The position numbers were made by a program, and so were the translations under genes. Below the pieces are notes generated by a model. That model searched no databases. It was not told the DNA's origin and saw only the letters and a list, made by a program, of their open reading frames with translations. DNA of 41,793 nt from an uncultured Rhodospirillales bacterium (GTDB lineage Bacteria; Pseudomonadota; Alphaproteobacteria; Kiloniellales; Kiloniellaceae), in NCBI GenBank assembly GCA_913060675.1, contig CAJXUS010000038.1:1-41793 (forward strand). Direction: 5' to 3'. Each line of letters starts with the position of its first letter. Positions within the stretch are counted from its first letter, which is position 1. This document shows positions 1 to 6,837 of the stretch, piece after piece.

Positions 1-51
1 ATACGAGATCAGCCTCGGTCTCGTGGGCTCGGAGATGTGTATAAGAGACAG
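1..51 (+). other. Nextera i7 sequencing adapter (artefact)
   Basis: This is library adapter, not genome. Positions 1-9 match the end of the Illumina P7 sequence, 10-17 (CAGCCTCG) have the place and length of an i7 index, and 18-51 are the transposase read-2 adapter ending in the mosaic end AGATGTGTATAAGAGACAG. Read as protein, the mosaic end gives an artificial MYKRQ start that would be wrongly attached to the first gene. Genomic sequence begins at 52. Confidence 0.99.
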
Positions 52-978
52 AAAAAGTATCTGCCAATTGTCGACACACAACAGTTTGAGCCAGCTAAAC
101 GTCCTGAAGATCCAGAATTTGGTCTCCCGACGGGTCCTGCTGTCGAAGGGGCGGTTTTCTTCCCCCATGGCGGCTATGTAAACGATCCAAAACTCTCAGC
201 TCATAATGCACAACGTGCAGCAGAAGCTCATGGCGCGGAATTTATCTTCAATACTGAAGTAAGTGAAATCCTTCAAAAGAATGGGCGTGTAAGCGGTGTT
301 AAGTTGTCTAATGGCACTGAAATTTTATCACCTGTCGTCATTAATATAGCCGGACCACATTCTTCCAAAATTAATGAAATGGCTGGTGTTGATGGTGAAA
401 TGAAAATGAGTACCCGTGCGCTTCGTCATGAAGTTGCCCATGTACCGTCACCTGCCGGATTTGATTTTGAAAAAGAAGGCATGATTTATTCAGATAGTGA
501 TATTCATACCTATTGCCGCCCCGAAACCGGAAACAACATCCTTATTGGTTCAGAAGATCCGGCCTGCGATGAAAAAGAATGGGTAGAAGATCCGGATAAT
601 TATGATGAAAACTTTTCTGAACAGTGGAAAGTTCTGGTCATGCGGATGGCACAGAGATTCCCAGAATTGGGAATTCCTTCCAAAACTCGAGGTGTAGTTG
701 CCCTTTATGATGTGACAGAAGACTGGATGCCGATTTACGATAAAAGTAACCTTCCAGGGTTCTATATGGCAGTTGGTACCAGTGGTAATCAGTATAAAAA
801 CGCGCCAGTAGCTGGTAAAATGATGACCGCAATTGTTGTGGCTTGTGAAAATGGCCATGATCATGATGTCGAGCCTCTTCAATTTCACCTTGAGAATATC
901 GACAAAACTATTTCTCTCGGCGTGTTCTCTCGTAACCGCGACATTAATCAGAACTCCAGTTTCTCTGTAATCGGATAA
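52..978 (+). CDS. FAD-dependent amine oxidoreductase (DAO family), 5'-truncated
   Basis: C-terminal roughly 309 residues of a DadA/glycine-oxidase-like flavoprotein. The N-terminal Rossmann GxGxxG half is missing because the contig starts inside the gene; the apparent ATG at 37 lies in adapter. Visible family features are the FFPHGGYVNDP segment of the substrate domain, a second-half FAD strand ending in VVINIAGPHS, and the C-terminal FAD loop GFYMAVGTSGNQYKNAPVAG. The last residues, SSFSVIG, are typical of alphaproteobacterial sarcosine/dimethylglycine-type oxidases. Only 5 bp separate it from the DMGDH-like gene, so the two are almost certainly co-transcribed and probably act on related N-methylated amino acids. 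The exact substrate cannot be read from the sequence. Confidence 0.85.
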   Translation, partial: KKYLPIVDTQQFEPAKRPEDPEFGLPTGPAVEGAVFFPHGGYVNDPKLSAHNAQRAAEAHGAEFIFNTEVSEILQKNGRVSGVKLSNGTEILSPVVINIAGPHSSKINEMAGVDGEMKMSTRALRHEVAHVPSPAGFDFEKEGMIYSDSDIHTYCRPETGNNILIGSEDPACDEKEWVEDPDNYDENFSEQWKVLVMRMAQRFPELGIPSKTRGVVALYDVTEDWMPIYDKSNLPGFYMAVGTSGNQYKNAPVAGKMMTAIVVACENGHDHDVEPLQFHLENIDKTISLGVFSRNRDINQNSSFSVIG

Positions 979-983
979 GTCTT

Positions 984-3404
984 ATGAAATCTCATACTCG
1001 AGTAGCCGTTATTGGTGGCGGCGTTGTTGGTTGTTCCGTACTCTACCATCTAACCAAACTTGGTTGGAATGATGTGATGTTGATCGAACGTTCTGAGCTA
1101 ACGTCAGGTTCAACCTGGCATGCTGCTGGTGGCTTTCATACCCTGAATGCCGATACCAACATGGCGGCATTACAGGGCTACACCATTCGCCTCTATAAAG
1201 AACTGGAAGAGATCACTGGCATGTCCTGTGGCCTCCATCATGTCGGTGGCGTGACACTGGCCTCTACGCCAGAGCGCATGGATTTTTTAAAGGCAGAACG
1301 GGCCAAACACCGTTACATGGGCCTTGATACTGAAATCGTTACTCCAGAAGAGATTAAGAAACTCTCTCCAATCACCAATACTGAAGGTGTTCTGGGCGCA
1401 CTTTACGACCCTCTAGATGGTCACCTTGATCCATCAGGAACCACACATGCTTATGCCAAGGCCGCGAAAATGGCCGGAGCTGAGATTATACTTCGCAATC
1501 CTGTTCTTGAGCTCAACCCTCAAGCAGATGGTTCTTGGGAGATTGTGACCAAAGAAGGCACCGTTATCGCCGAACATGTCGTTAATGCCGGCGGCCTCTG
1601 GGCGCGCGAAGTCGGAGAAATGGCAGGTGTTTACATGCCGCTTCATCCGATGGAACATCAATATCTCGTAACAGAAGATGCCCCAGAAGTTTATGAACTC
1701 GATCGCGAATTACCGCATGTGATGGACCCTGAAGGGGAAAGTTATCTGCGTCAGGAAGGTCGGGGGCTTTGCATTGGTTTTTACGAACAAGCCTGCGATG
1801 CCTGGGCCGAACGCGGAACACCGATGGATTTTGGTCATGAACTTCTAAACAATAATCTAGACCGGATTGGCGACTCTCTCGAGTTTGCCTTCAAACGTTT
1901 CCCGGTTTTAGAAAAAGTTGGGGTCAAGACTGTCATCAACGGGCCTTTTACCTTTGCCCCAGATGGCAATCCCCTTGTTGGTCCTGTACCTGGTTTGCGC
2001 AACTACTGGTCTGCTTGTGGCGTTATGGCTGGTTTCTCCCAAGGGGGAGGGGTTGGACTAACCCTGGCTGAGTGGATGATCGAGGGAGAACCTTCCCGTG
2101 ACGTCTTTGCCATGGATGTCGCACGGTTTGGCGACTGGATCACACCCGGCTATACCCGTGCAAAGGTTCGCGAAAACTATCAACGACGGTTTTCAGTCTC
2201 CTATCCAAACGAAGAACTTCCTGTAGCGCGACCTCATCAAACCACACCTGCTTATGGTGTGTGGAAAGATCAGCGCGCTGTCTTTGGCGCTGCCTACGGC
2301 ATGGAAGCGGTAAATTATTTTGCTCCAGAAGGTGAACCTCTGGAAGAAACGCCGAGTTTCCGCCGCAGTAATGCCTTTGACGCCGTTGGTGCAGAATGTC
2401 GTGCCGTCCGTGAAGCTGTTGGCATTAATGAAGTTCACAACTTCGGTAAATATCTGGTAACAGGTTCAGGTGCACGGGCGTGGTTGGATGTGATCATGGC
2501 GGGACGTATTCCCAAACCTGGTCGCCTCGCTCTCAACCCCATGTTGAGCCATAAGGGCAAACTAATTGGTGATTTCACCGTATCTTGCCTGTCAGATCAT
2601 GAATTTATGGTCACGGCTTCTTTTGGGATGCAAGCTGCCCACTTGCGGTGGTTTGAAACAAATCTGCCATCCGATGGTTCTGTTGTAATTGAGAATATTT
2701 CCACCAAACGCATTGGTTTTCAGATTGCCGGACCTAAGGCACGGGAACTTCTAAGCCGTGTTGCTTTTGAAGATGTCTCAGCTAAAAATTTCAAATTTCT
2801 AGATATCAAGGAAACAGATATTGGAACCTGTCGTGCTCTGGTTCAAAGGGTTTCTTATACAGGAGATCTTGGTTACGAGATTTACGTGCGTTCTGAAGAA
2901 CAAGTTGCGCTATATAACATCCTAGCTGAAGCAGGTAAGGACCTAGGACTAAAACCATTTGGCATGCGGGCGATGATGTCATTGCGTCTGGAAAAATCCT
3001 TTGGATCTTGGGGCTGGGAGTTCCGGCCGGATTACATGCCTGTGGAAACCGGGATGGATCGTTTTACCTCCTATAAAAAAGCCGCAAATTTTATTGGTAA
3101 AGCTGCAGCTCTCAAAGAAAAAGAAGAGGGAGCAACACGCAAACTCTGTACCTTCGTTGTTGACGCCATTGATGCTGATGTCTGGGAGGATGAGCCTATC
3201 TGGCACGACGGTAATGTCGTCGGCTTTGTCACATCTGGCGGTTACGCCCACTTTAGCCAAAAATCAGTGGCGAATGGCTTCCTGCCAACTGAAATTGCGA
3301 AGGATGGTGTCGAAGTGGAAATCGAGGTCCTTGGCGTAATGCTAAAAGCTCGAATGTTCACCGAAACACTGTTTGATCCAAAAGCAGAAAGAATGCTTGG
3401 ATAA
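984..3404 (+). CDS. Dimethylglycine/sarcosine dehydrogenase-like FAD-GcvT protein
   Basis: An 806-residue protein with the two-module layout of dimethylglycine and sarcosine dehydrogenases. An N-terminal FAD (DAO) domain has GGGVVG at residues 11-16. It is followed by a GcvT-like folate-binding domain from about residue 430 and a GcvT C-terminal barrel from about 700. GSTWHAAG at residues 42-49 places His46 where family members bind FAD covalently. The family oxidatively demethylates N-methyl glycines and can pass the one-carbon unit to tetrahydrofolate. It follows the partial oxidase by 5 bp and ends at a strong terminator. Choosing between dimethylglycine, sarcosine or another N-methyl substrate is inference. 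The glycine betaine made by the carnitine cluster in this window would supply such substrates after one demethylation. Confidence 0.85.
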   Translation: MKSHTRVAVIGGGVVGCSVLYHLTKLGWNDVMLIERSELTSGSTWHAAGGFHTLNADTNMAALQGYTIRLYKELEEITGMSCGLHHVGGVTLASTPERMDFLKAERAKHRYMGLDTEIVTPEEIKKLSPITNTEGVLGALYDPLDGHLDPSGTTHAYAKAAKMAGAEIILRNPVLELNPQADGSWEIVTKEGTVIAEHVVNAGGLWAREVGEMAGVYMPLHPMEHQYLVTEDAPEVYELDRELPHVMDPEGESYLRQEGRGLCIGFYEQACDAWAERGTPMDFGHELLNNNLDRIGDSLEFAFKRFPVLEKVGVKTVINGPFTFAPDGNPLVGPVPGLRNYWSACGVMAGFSQGGGVGLTLAEWMIEGEPSRDVFAMDVARFGDWITPGYTRAKVRENYQRRFSVSYPNEELPVARPHQTTPAYGVWKDQRAVFGAAYGMEAVNYFAPEGEPLEETPSFRRSNAFDAVGAECRAVREAVGINEVHNFGKYLVTGSGARAWLDVIMAGRIPKPGRLALNPMLSHKGKLIGDFTVSCLSDHEFMVTASFGMQAAHLRWFETNLPSDGSVVIENISTKRIGFQIAGPKARELLSRVAFEDVSAKNFKFLDIKETDIGTCRALVQRVSYTGDLGYEIYVRSEEQVALYNILAEAGKDLGLKPFGMRAMMSLRLEKSFGSWGWEFRPDYMPVETGMDRFTSYKKAANFIGKAAALKEKEEGATRKLCTFVVDAIDADVWEDEPIWHDGNVVGFVTSGGYAHFSQKSVANGFLPTEIAKDGVEVEIEVLGVMLKARMFTETLFDPKAERMLG

Positions 3405-3430
3405 ATCTGTTACGCATTGTTTTTAAACAG

Positions 3431-3472
3431 AAAAGAGGTCAGGAATTATAATATAATCCTGACCTCTTTTTT
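3431..3472 (+). terminator. Rho-independent terminator
   Basis: A perfect 14-bp stem (AAAAGAGGTCAGGA, 3431-3444, with its complement at 3457-3470), a 12-nt AT loop and a T run to 3472, starting 27 bp after the DMGDH-like stop codon. It ends the amine-oxidase operon. The A-tract on the left arm also gives a T tract on the other strand, so it could work both ways. Confidence 0.93.
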
Positions 3473-3802
3473 ATAAGCACATTCACTTGAGTAGGCGTGT
3501 TTTCCGGCTGGGGGCGAAATACTACTTTAAAGTCAGGTGCGCAGGGTGGTCTCAATTGATCGACCCTCAACTGGTCGAGCTGATGTTGGGAAATATGAAC
3601 TAGATTTTAGATATCATGAACCGTTACAGGATGAATAAATAACATCGGACTTGTCTGTTTTTTTGGGGGGCTTCCACAGGCCCCTAATGGTCCTGATTCC
3701 TAGAACGAAGTTAAGGGTATTTTCAGAAGTTGCATCTATAATGATAGGGATCAACTATTTTGCTCACCCCAAGACCTCTTCGTTCAAACATTATGGTGCC
3801 AT
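3473..3802. other. Intergenic stretch, no gene recognised
   Basis: About 330 bp between the terminator and the solute-binding protein gene. I see no convincing reading frame, RNA gene or repeat. It presumably holds the promoter of the gene at 3803. Together with the decayed sequence at 4574-4900, it suggests a region that has gained and lost DNA. Confidence 0.5.
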
Positions 3803-4573
3803 ATGTTCATCAGAATGCTATCGATAATATTGTTATCCATAATACTTCTGCAATTTCCGCAAATTGCACGGGCGGAGAAAATAACTTTAGCAAGTCTTGA
3901 TTATGTACCTTTCAGCAGTCCTGATCTGCCGGAGAACGGATTTTTAGCGGTTATTGCAACTGAGGCATTCAAGCGTGCGGGATATGACCTCGAAATAGTT
4001 TATGTACCCTGGAAACGAGCGTTAACAGGCTCAAAAGCGGGTAATTATGACGGCATCCTGGGAGCATTCAGAACCCCGGAACGCGAACAATACTTCTATT
4101 ACTCCAAGGCTGTTTCCAAACTTGATAATGTCTTTGTGTATCTTGGTGATGGCATGACAACCACAGCAGTCATCAAGGCAGCAATAGTAGGCGTGATTCG
4201 AGGCAGTTCTCTATATGGCGACCTCAAGGAAAATGATTTTTTTTCGGTCACTGAAGTCGATTCATATGAGCAGGGGCTGAAAATGGTCGTGGGTGGCCGA
4301 ATGAAGGCAATGCTGATTGATCGAATTCTTTTTTCATATCAAATGAACAATGATGATGTTCTGAAGAAGCATGCCGCTCAGTTCGCTGCCATTTCCCCAC
4401 CCTTCAGTTCTAATCCGCTGTATATTTTGGTGTCTCGTAAACATCCTGATGGTGCGAAAATCGTCGCAGCATTTAACGCTGCTTACGTTGAAATGTCCGA
4501 GGATGGCAGTATAGGTCTGATCATGTCACGTTTCGGGTTGCGGGAATTGAGCGTTCCGCCCGAGGGCTCCTGA
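3803..4573 (+). CDS. Periplasmic solute-binding protein, SBP_bac_3-like (orphan)
   Basis: A 256-residue exported protein with a Sec signal peptide (hydrophobic residues about 6-22, cleavage after ARA near residue 24). It then has the family-3 binding-protein pattern: ITLASLDYVPFS, a YVPWKRAL segment and a GILGAFRTPERE segment. No permease or ATPase gene is adjacent. Stand-alone proteins of this kind are common in marine Proteobacteria, where they may serve signalling or borrowed transporters; the ligand is unknown. A paralogous protein with the same fold and matching segments lies at 28321-29094. The start is uncertain, because neither the ATG at 3803 nor that at 3815 has a good ribosome-binding site. 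Confidence 0.75.
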   Translation: MFIRMLSIILLSIILLQFPQIARAEKITLASLDYVPFSSPDLPENGFLAVIATEAFKRAGYDLEIVYVPWKRALTGSKAGNYDGILGAFRTPEREQYFYYSKAVSKLDNVFVYLGDGMTTTAVIKAAIVGVIRGSSLYGDLKENDFFSVTEVDSYEQGLKMVVGGRMKAMLIDRILFSYQMNNDDVLKKHAAQFAAISPPFSSNPLYILVSRKHPDGAKIVAAFNAAYVEMSEDGSIGLIMSRFGLRELSVPPEGS

Positions 4574-4638
4574 CGTGATCAACAACGAATCAAACTAGAA
4601 GATCGACCTGATTATCTCCGAGCTCGTTATGTCCAGGG

Positions 4639-4803
4639 ATGTCCGGAGAAGACCTGTGGTTGATAGACCTGGTCGCCACCTTCGACGGTTCAAAAGCAGT
4701 CATGACGGAGTTGTACGAACAGGCCTTTAATAATGACAAAACACTCCCCCTCCAACCTCCGCCCTGTACGGCAGCGGCAGGCATGCCAGTGGTTGAGTGG
4801 TGA
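4639..4803 (+). pseudogene. Remnant of HlyC-type toxin-activating lysine-acyltransferase
   Basis: A 54-codon open frame ending at TGA 4801-4803 reads SGEDLWLIDLVATFDGSKA and ends GMPVVEW. This resembles the C-terminal part of HlyC/RtxC acyltransferases (SGD-x-LW-x-ID-x-(V/I)AxFG), which fatty-acylate lysines of RTX toxins. In this frame a stop codon lies only ten codons upstream of 4639, and nothing resembling the catalytic N-terminal half is visible. I read it as a frameshifted fragment of a lost gene. No RTX toxin gene is in the window. The match rests on motif memory over a short stretch, so confidence is moderate. Confidence 0.45.
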
Positions 4804-4900
4804 GTGTAGTATGAGACGCCTTTCCTCAACACCTGATTTTATTTTGGAAAACTTCGTCAGCGTTACTGAGATCACAAAACAAAGCGGACGTTGATACAAT

Positions 4901-5305
4901 TCATTCTTCGGGAATGTAATCGCCCTCGAATTTCTTTAAATCATCATCAATATGATACCAGTCTGGCTTTGATGCTGTGTGGATATGAATCGTTGGACGT
5001 ATTCCAGGATCGTCGTCCAAGGCAGAGGCCGCAATGACATAAATATCACCTGAGGCCATGTCGCCCAGTGAAGTACCGCATTCTTTGCAAAAACAGCGTT
5101 CAAACTTCGCTTCCTCTCTAGCCCGAAATTTTGCTATTTTATCCTGACCTTCTGTAACCCGAAGATCATCGGCTTTCCCGATCAGAACTGCAGAAAACAC
5201 GCCAGCTGCTTTACGACATCTTGAACAGTGACAATAGCTCAATGAAGACGGCTCTCCTGAGATTTCGAATTTCACCTTGCCGCACAGGCAACTTCCTTTA
5301 ATCAT
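4901..5305 (-). CDS. GFA/CENP-V family zinc protein
   Basis: A 134-residue protein of the glutathione-dependent formaldehyde-activating (GFA) family, a small zinc-binding beta fold. Ligand cysteines are visible in SCLCGKV (C6, C8), YCHCSRCR (C25, C27, C30) and the later RCFCKECGTS. In the best-known member the fold helps form S-hydroxymethylglutathione, but most GFA proteins are uncharacterised and many do not act on formaldehyde. I chose the ATG at 5305 over an upstream in-frame TTG at 5320 because AAAGGA sits about 6 nt before the ATG. It is a stand-alone gene. A formaldehyde link to the N-demethylating enzymes at 52-3404 is tempting but unproven. Confidence 0.85.
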   Translation of the reverse strand: MIKGSCLCGKVKFEISGEPSSLSYCHCSRCRKAAGVFSAVLIGKADDLRVTEGQDKIAKFRAREEAKFERCFCKECGTSLGDMASGDIYVIAASALDDDPGIRPTIHIHTASKPDWYHIDDDLKKFEGDYIPEE

Positions 5306-5381
5306 AAATATTCCTTTCAAATGGCCCTACCTCTAAAGGAACATATCATGAACATTTATTAATTTAAAGAGAGAAACCTTA

Positions 5382-5436
5382 GTACACGACTGTGGGGTTG
5401 CTGAGGTACAGAATTAAGATTAGCAACAGGATTTTT
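5382..5436 (+). repeat. IS-end-like repeat, copy A
   Basis: This stretch resembles 6252-6309 in the same orientation. Shared blocks in order are GTACA, GTGGGG, GCTGAGG, AGAATTA and an (A/G)GGAT-T-rich end. Copy B lies directly in front of a truncated IS4-type transposase, so both look like left ends of one insertion-sequence family. No transposase follows copy A. Confidence 0.55.
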
Positions 5437-5482
5437 CTAGTTTTTGGAAGCTCAAAAATTTTATTTGTGTCTTTATAAGCCT

Positions 5483-6178
5483 CTACAGCTCAATTTCCGC
5501 TCGCAGCTCACGAAGGCCTTTTAGCTGTTTTCCGGTGTCATCAAAATTGTCTGGAGAAAGCCACTTTGAAAATGCTTTTCGACGAACAGGCCATTCGTCT
5601 TTCAGAATAGAAAACCATGCTACGTCACGCTGCCATCCATCAACAACTGCCGCGTTTCGCCATGTTCCCTCATGCCTAAAACCTAAACTCTCAGCCGCAC
5701 GAAACGACTTCTTATTTTGTGCTTGGCATCGCCATACGAGCCTTTCGTACCCTAGTTCATCCATGCATTGGCACATCAACAGAAATATGGCCTCGCGTCC
5801 ATATCGTGTTCCCTGAAGTGTGGGTGAAAACCAAATGCTTCCTATTTCGATACTACCATCGTTCTGATAAACATCACAAATCGATAACCAACCAGTTGCC
5901 ACACCTCCCTTAGGCACGACCGCCCAAAAGGGTTGGTCGGCTCGACTTGATAAATTATCAAGAAGGGTGCCGAGTTCGATCTTGCTGTTGAATGGACCAT
6001 AGCGAAGATAATCAAAACTATCGGGGTGCGCAGATACAGATGTCCAAAGGTCCGCCAGATGCGTACTCCTTAAAGGCTCTAGCGTTATGTTGGTGCCCAC
6101 TATTTTGTCGAGGCGCGGAAATGGCCAGAATTTTTGATCAACTTTCGTGCCAAATTCCGTAGATGAACCTTTCACCAT
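5483..6178 (-). CDS. GNAT-family N-acetyltransferase (RimJ/RimL-like)
   Basis: A 231-residue acetyltransferase of the RimJ/RimL subgroup, which transfers acetyl from acetyl-CoA to protein N-termini or small amines. The opening ITLEPLRSTHLADLW is the first strand-helix unit. GTRYGREAIFLLM matches the acetyl-CoA pyrophosphate loop (Q/RxxGxG/A type). NKKSFRAAESLGFRHEGTWRNA is the classic C-terminal N-x-x-S-x-x-x-x-E-x-x-G-F-x-x-E-G signature, although it is rich in aromatic substitutions. The C-terminal 40 residues extend past the core. IS-end-like sequences lie on both sides (5382-5436 and 6252-6309), which hints at acquisition with a mobile element. Substrate unknown. Confidence 0.85.
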   Translation of the reverse strand: MVKGSSTEFGTKVDQKFWPFPRLDKIVGTNITLEPLRSTHLADLWTSVSAHPDSFDYLRYGPFNSKIELGTLLDNLSSRADQPFWAVVPKGGVATGWLSICDVYQNDGSIEIGSIWFSPTLQGTRYGREAIFLLMCQCMDELGYERLVWRCQAQNKKSFRAAESLGFRHEGTWRNAAVVDGWQRDVAWFSILKDEWPVRRKAFSKWLSPDNFDDTGKQLKGLRELRAEIEL

Positions 6179-6251
6179 TTTACCCCATTTTTTTGTGAAC
6201 CTAGTAATTCAAGATTGTTTTCGCAAAGCAAGCTTTACCCCACGTTGCTCT

Positions 6252-6309
6252 GTACATAAAAGTGGGGCAGCTGAGGGCGTAGAATTATAATCTTCAGAGG
6301 GATCTTTTG
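6252..6309 (+). repeat. IS-end-like repeat, copy B (left end of IS4-type remnant)
   Basis: Direct imperfect copy of 5382-5436, immediately upstream of the truncated transposase frame that starts at about 6307. The position fits the left end of an insertion sequence. I found no matching inverted right end in the following 500 bp. Confidence 0.55.
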
Positions 6310-6645
6310 TTTGCAAAGGTGCATCCCGTGATCCGAAAATTAATCTCCACCCTCACTTCGAAATTATCGGACGTGCTTGACATAAGCAATAGCCATTTAG
6401 AGACATTTTGCCTTCTGATAATTGGTATAGCTAATGCCCGAACGATCAATCTGAGCCACATTAGTAGTGATATACAAACACAGAAAAAAATAGAAAATAC
6501 ATACCGCCGTCTCCAACGATTTTTTCAACATGTTGATCTCGGCCTTGATTGGTCGGCTCAATTCGTGGTTCGGATGCTTGGCCTATTTGTGGCAGAGAGT
6601 ATCAAGTATCTGCTTGTTGATCGTAAATTCATTGACCTTGAATAG
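6307..6645 (+). pseudogene. Truncated IS4-type transposase
   Basis: A 112-residue N-terminal fragment of a transposase. LETFCLLIIGIANARTINLSHI and the later RRLQRFFQ and YLLVDRKF segments follow the order seen at the start of IS4-family DDE transposases. There YLLVDR would precede or include the first catalytic aspartate. The frame stops at 6643-6645 and the remaining two thirds, with the other catalytic residues, are missing or unrecognisable. The TTG at 6307 is the longest possible start; the true start could be further in. The element is dead. Confidence 0.7.
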
Positions 6646-6725
6646 ATGAGGTTCCACAACGCGAAAGTCATCACGTTTATTGTTCGTGTCGTGTCAGAGA
6701 ATAACAACAGAAGGCGGCTCCTGTC

Positions 6726-6759
6726 ATTGATATGCTCCCTCTGATGGGAGCATATCAAT
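6726..6759. repeat. Perfect 14-bp inverted repeat
   Basis: ATTGATATGCTCCC (6726-6739) and its exact complement (6746-6759) are separated by TCTGAT. It lies between the dead transposase and the 3' end of dddP. There is no T run on either side, so it is not a standard intrinsic terminator. It could still protect the 3' end of the dddP transcript, or be a REP-like or IS-internal palindrome. Confidence 0.85.
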
Positions 6760-6837
6760 TTGAACAGGGAGTATCACTGGCCTCTTTAGGGTCGTTTTTC
6801 GCCCCGACCGTCAACAAACCCGATTAGGAGATCAATA

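Noticed and set aside
4590..4899. Two minus-strand frames over the acyltransferase remnant
   Set aside because: They have no recognisable domain and lie antisense to the better-supported HlyC-like fragment.
6794..6815. Weak GGTCG/CGACC hairpin after dddP
   Set aside because: Only five base pairs and no T run on the minus strand.
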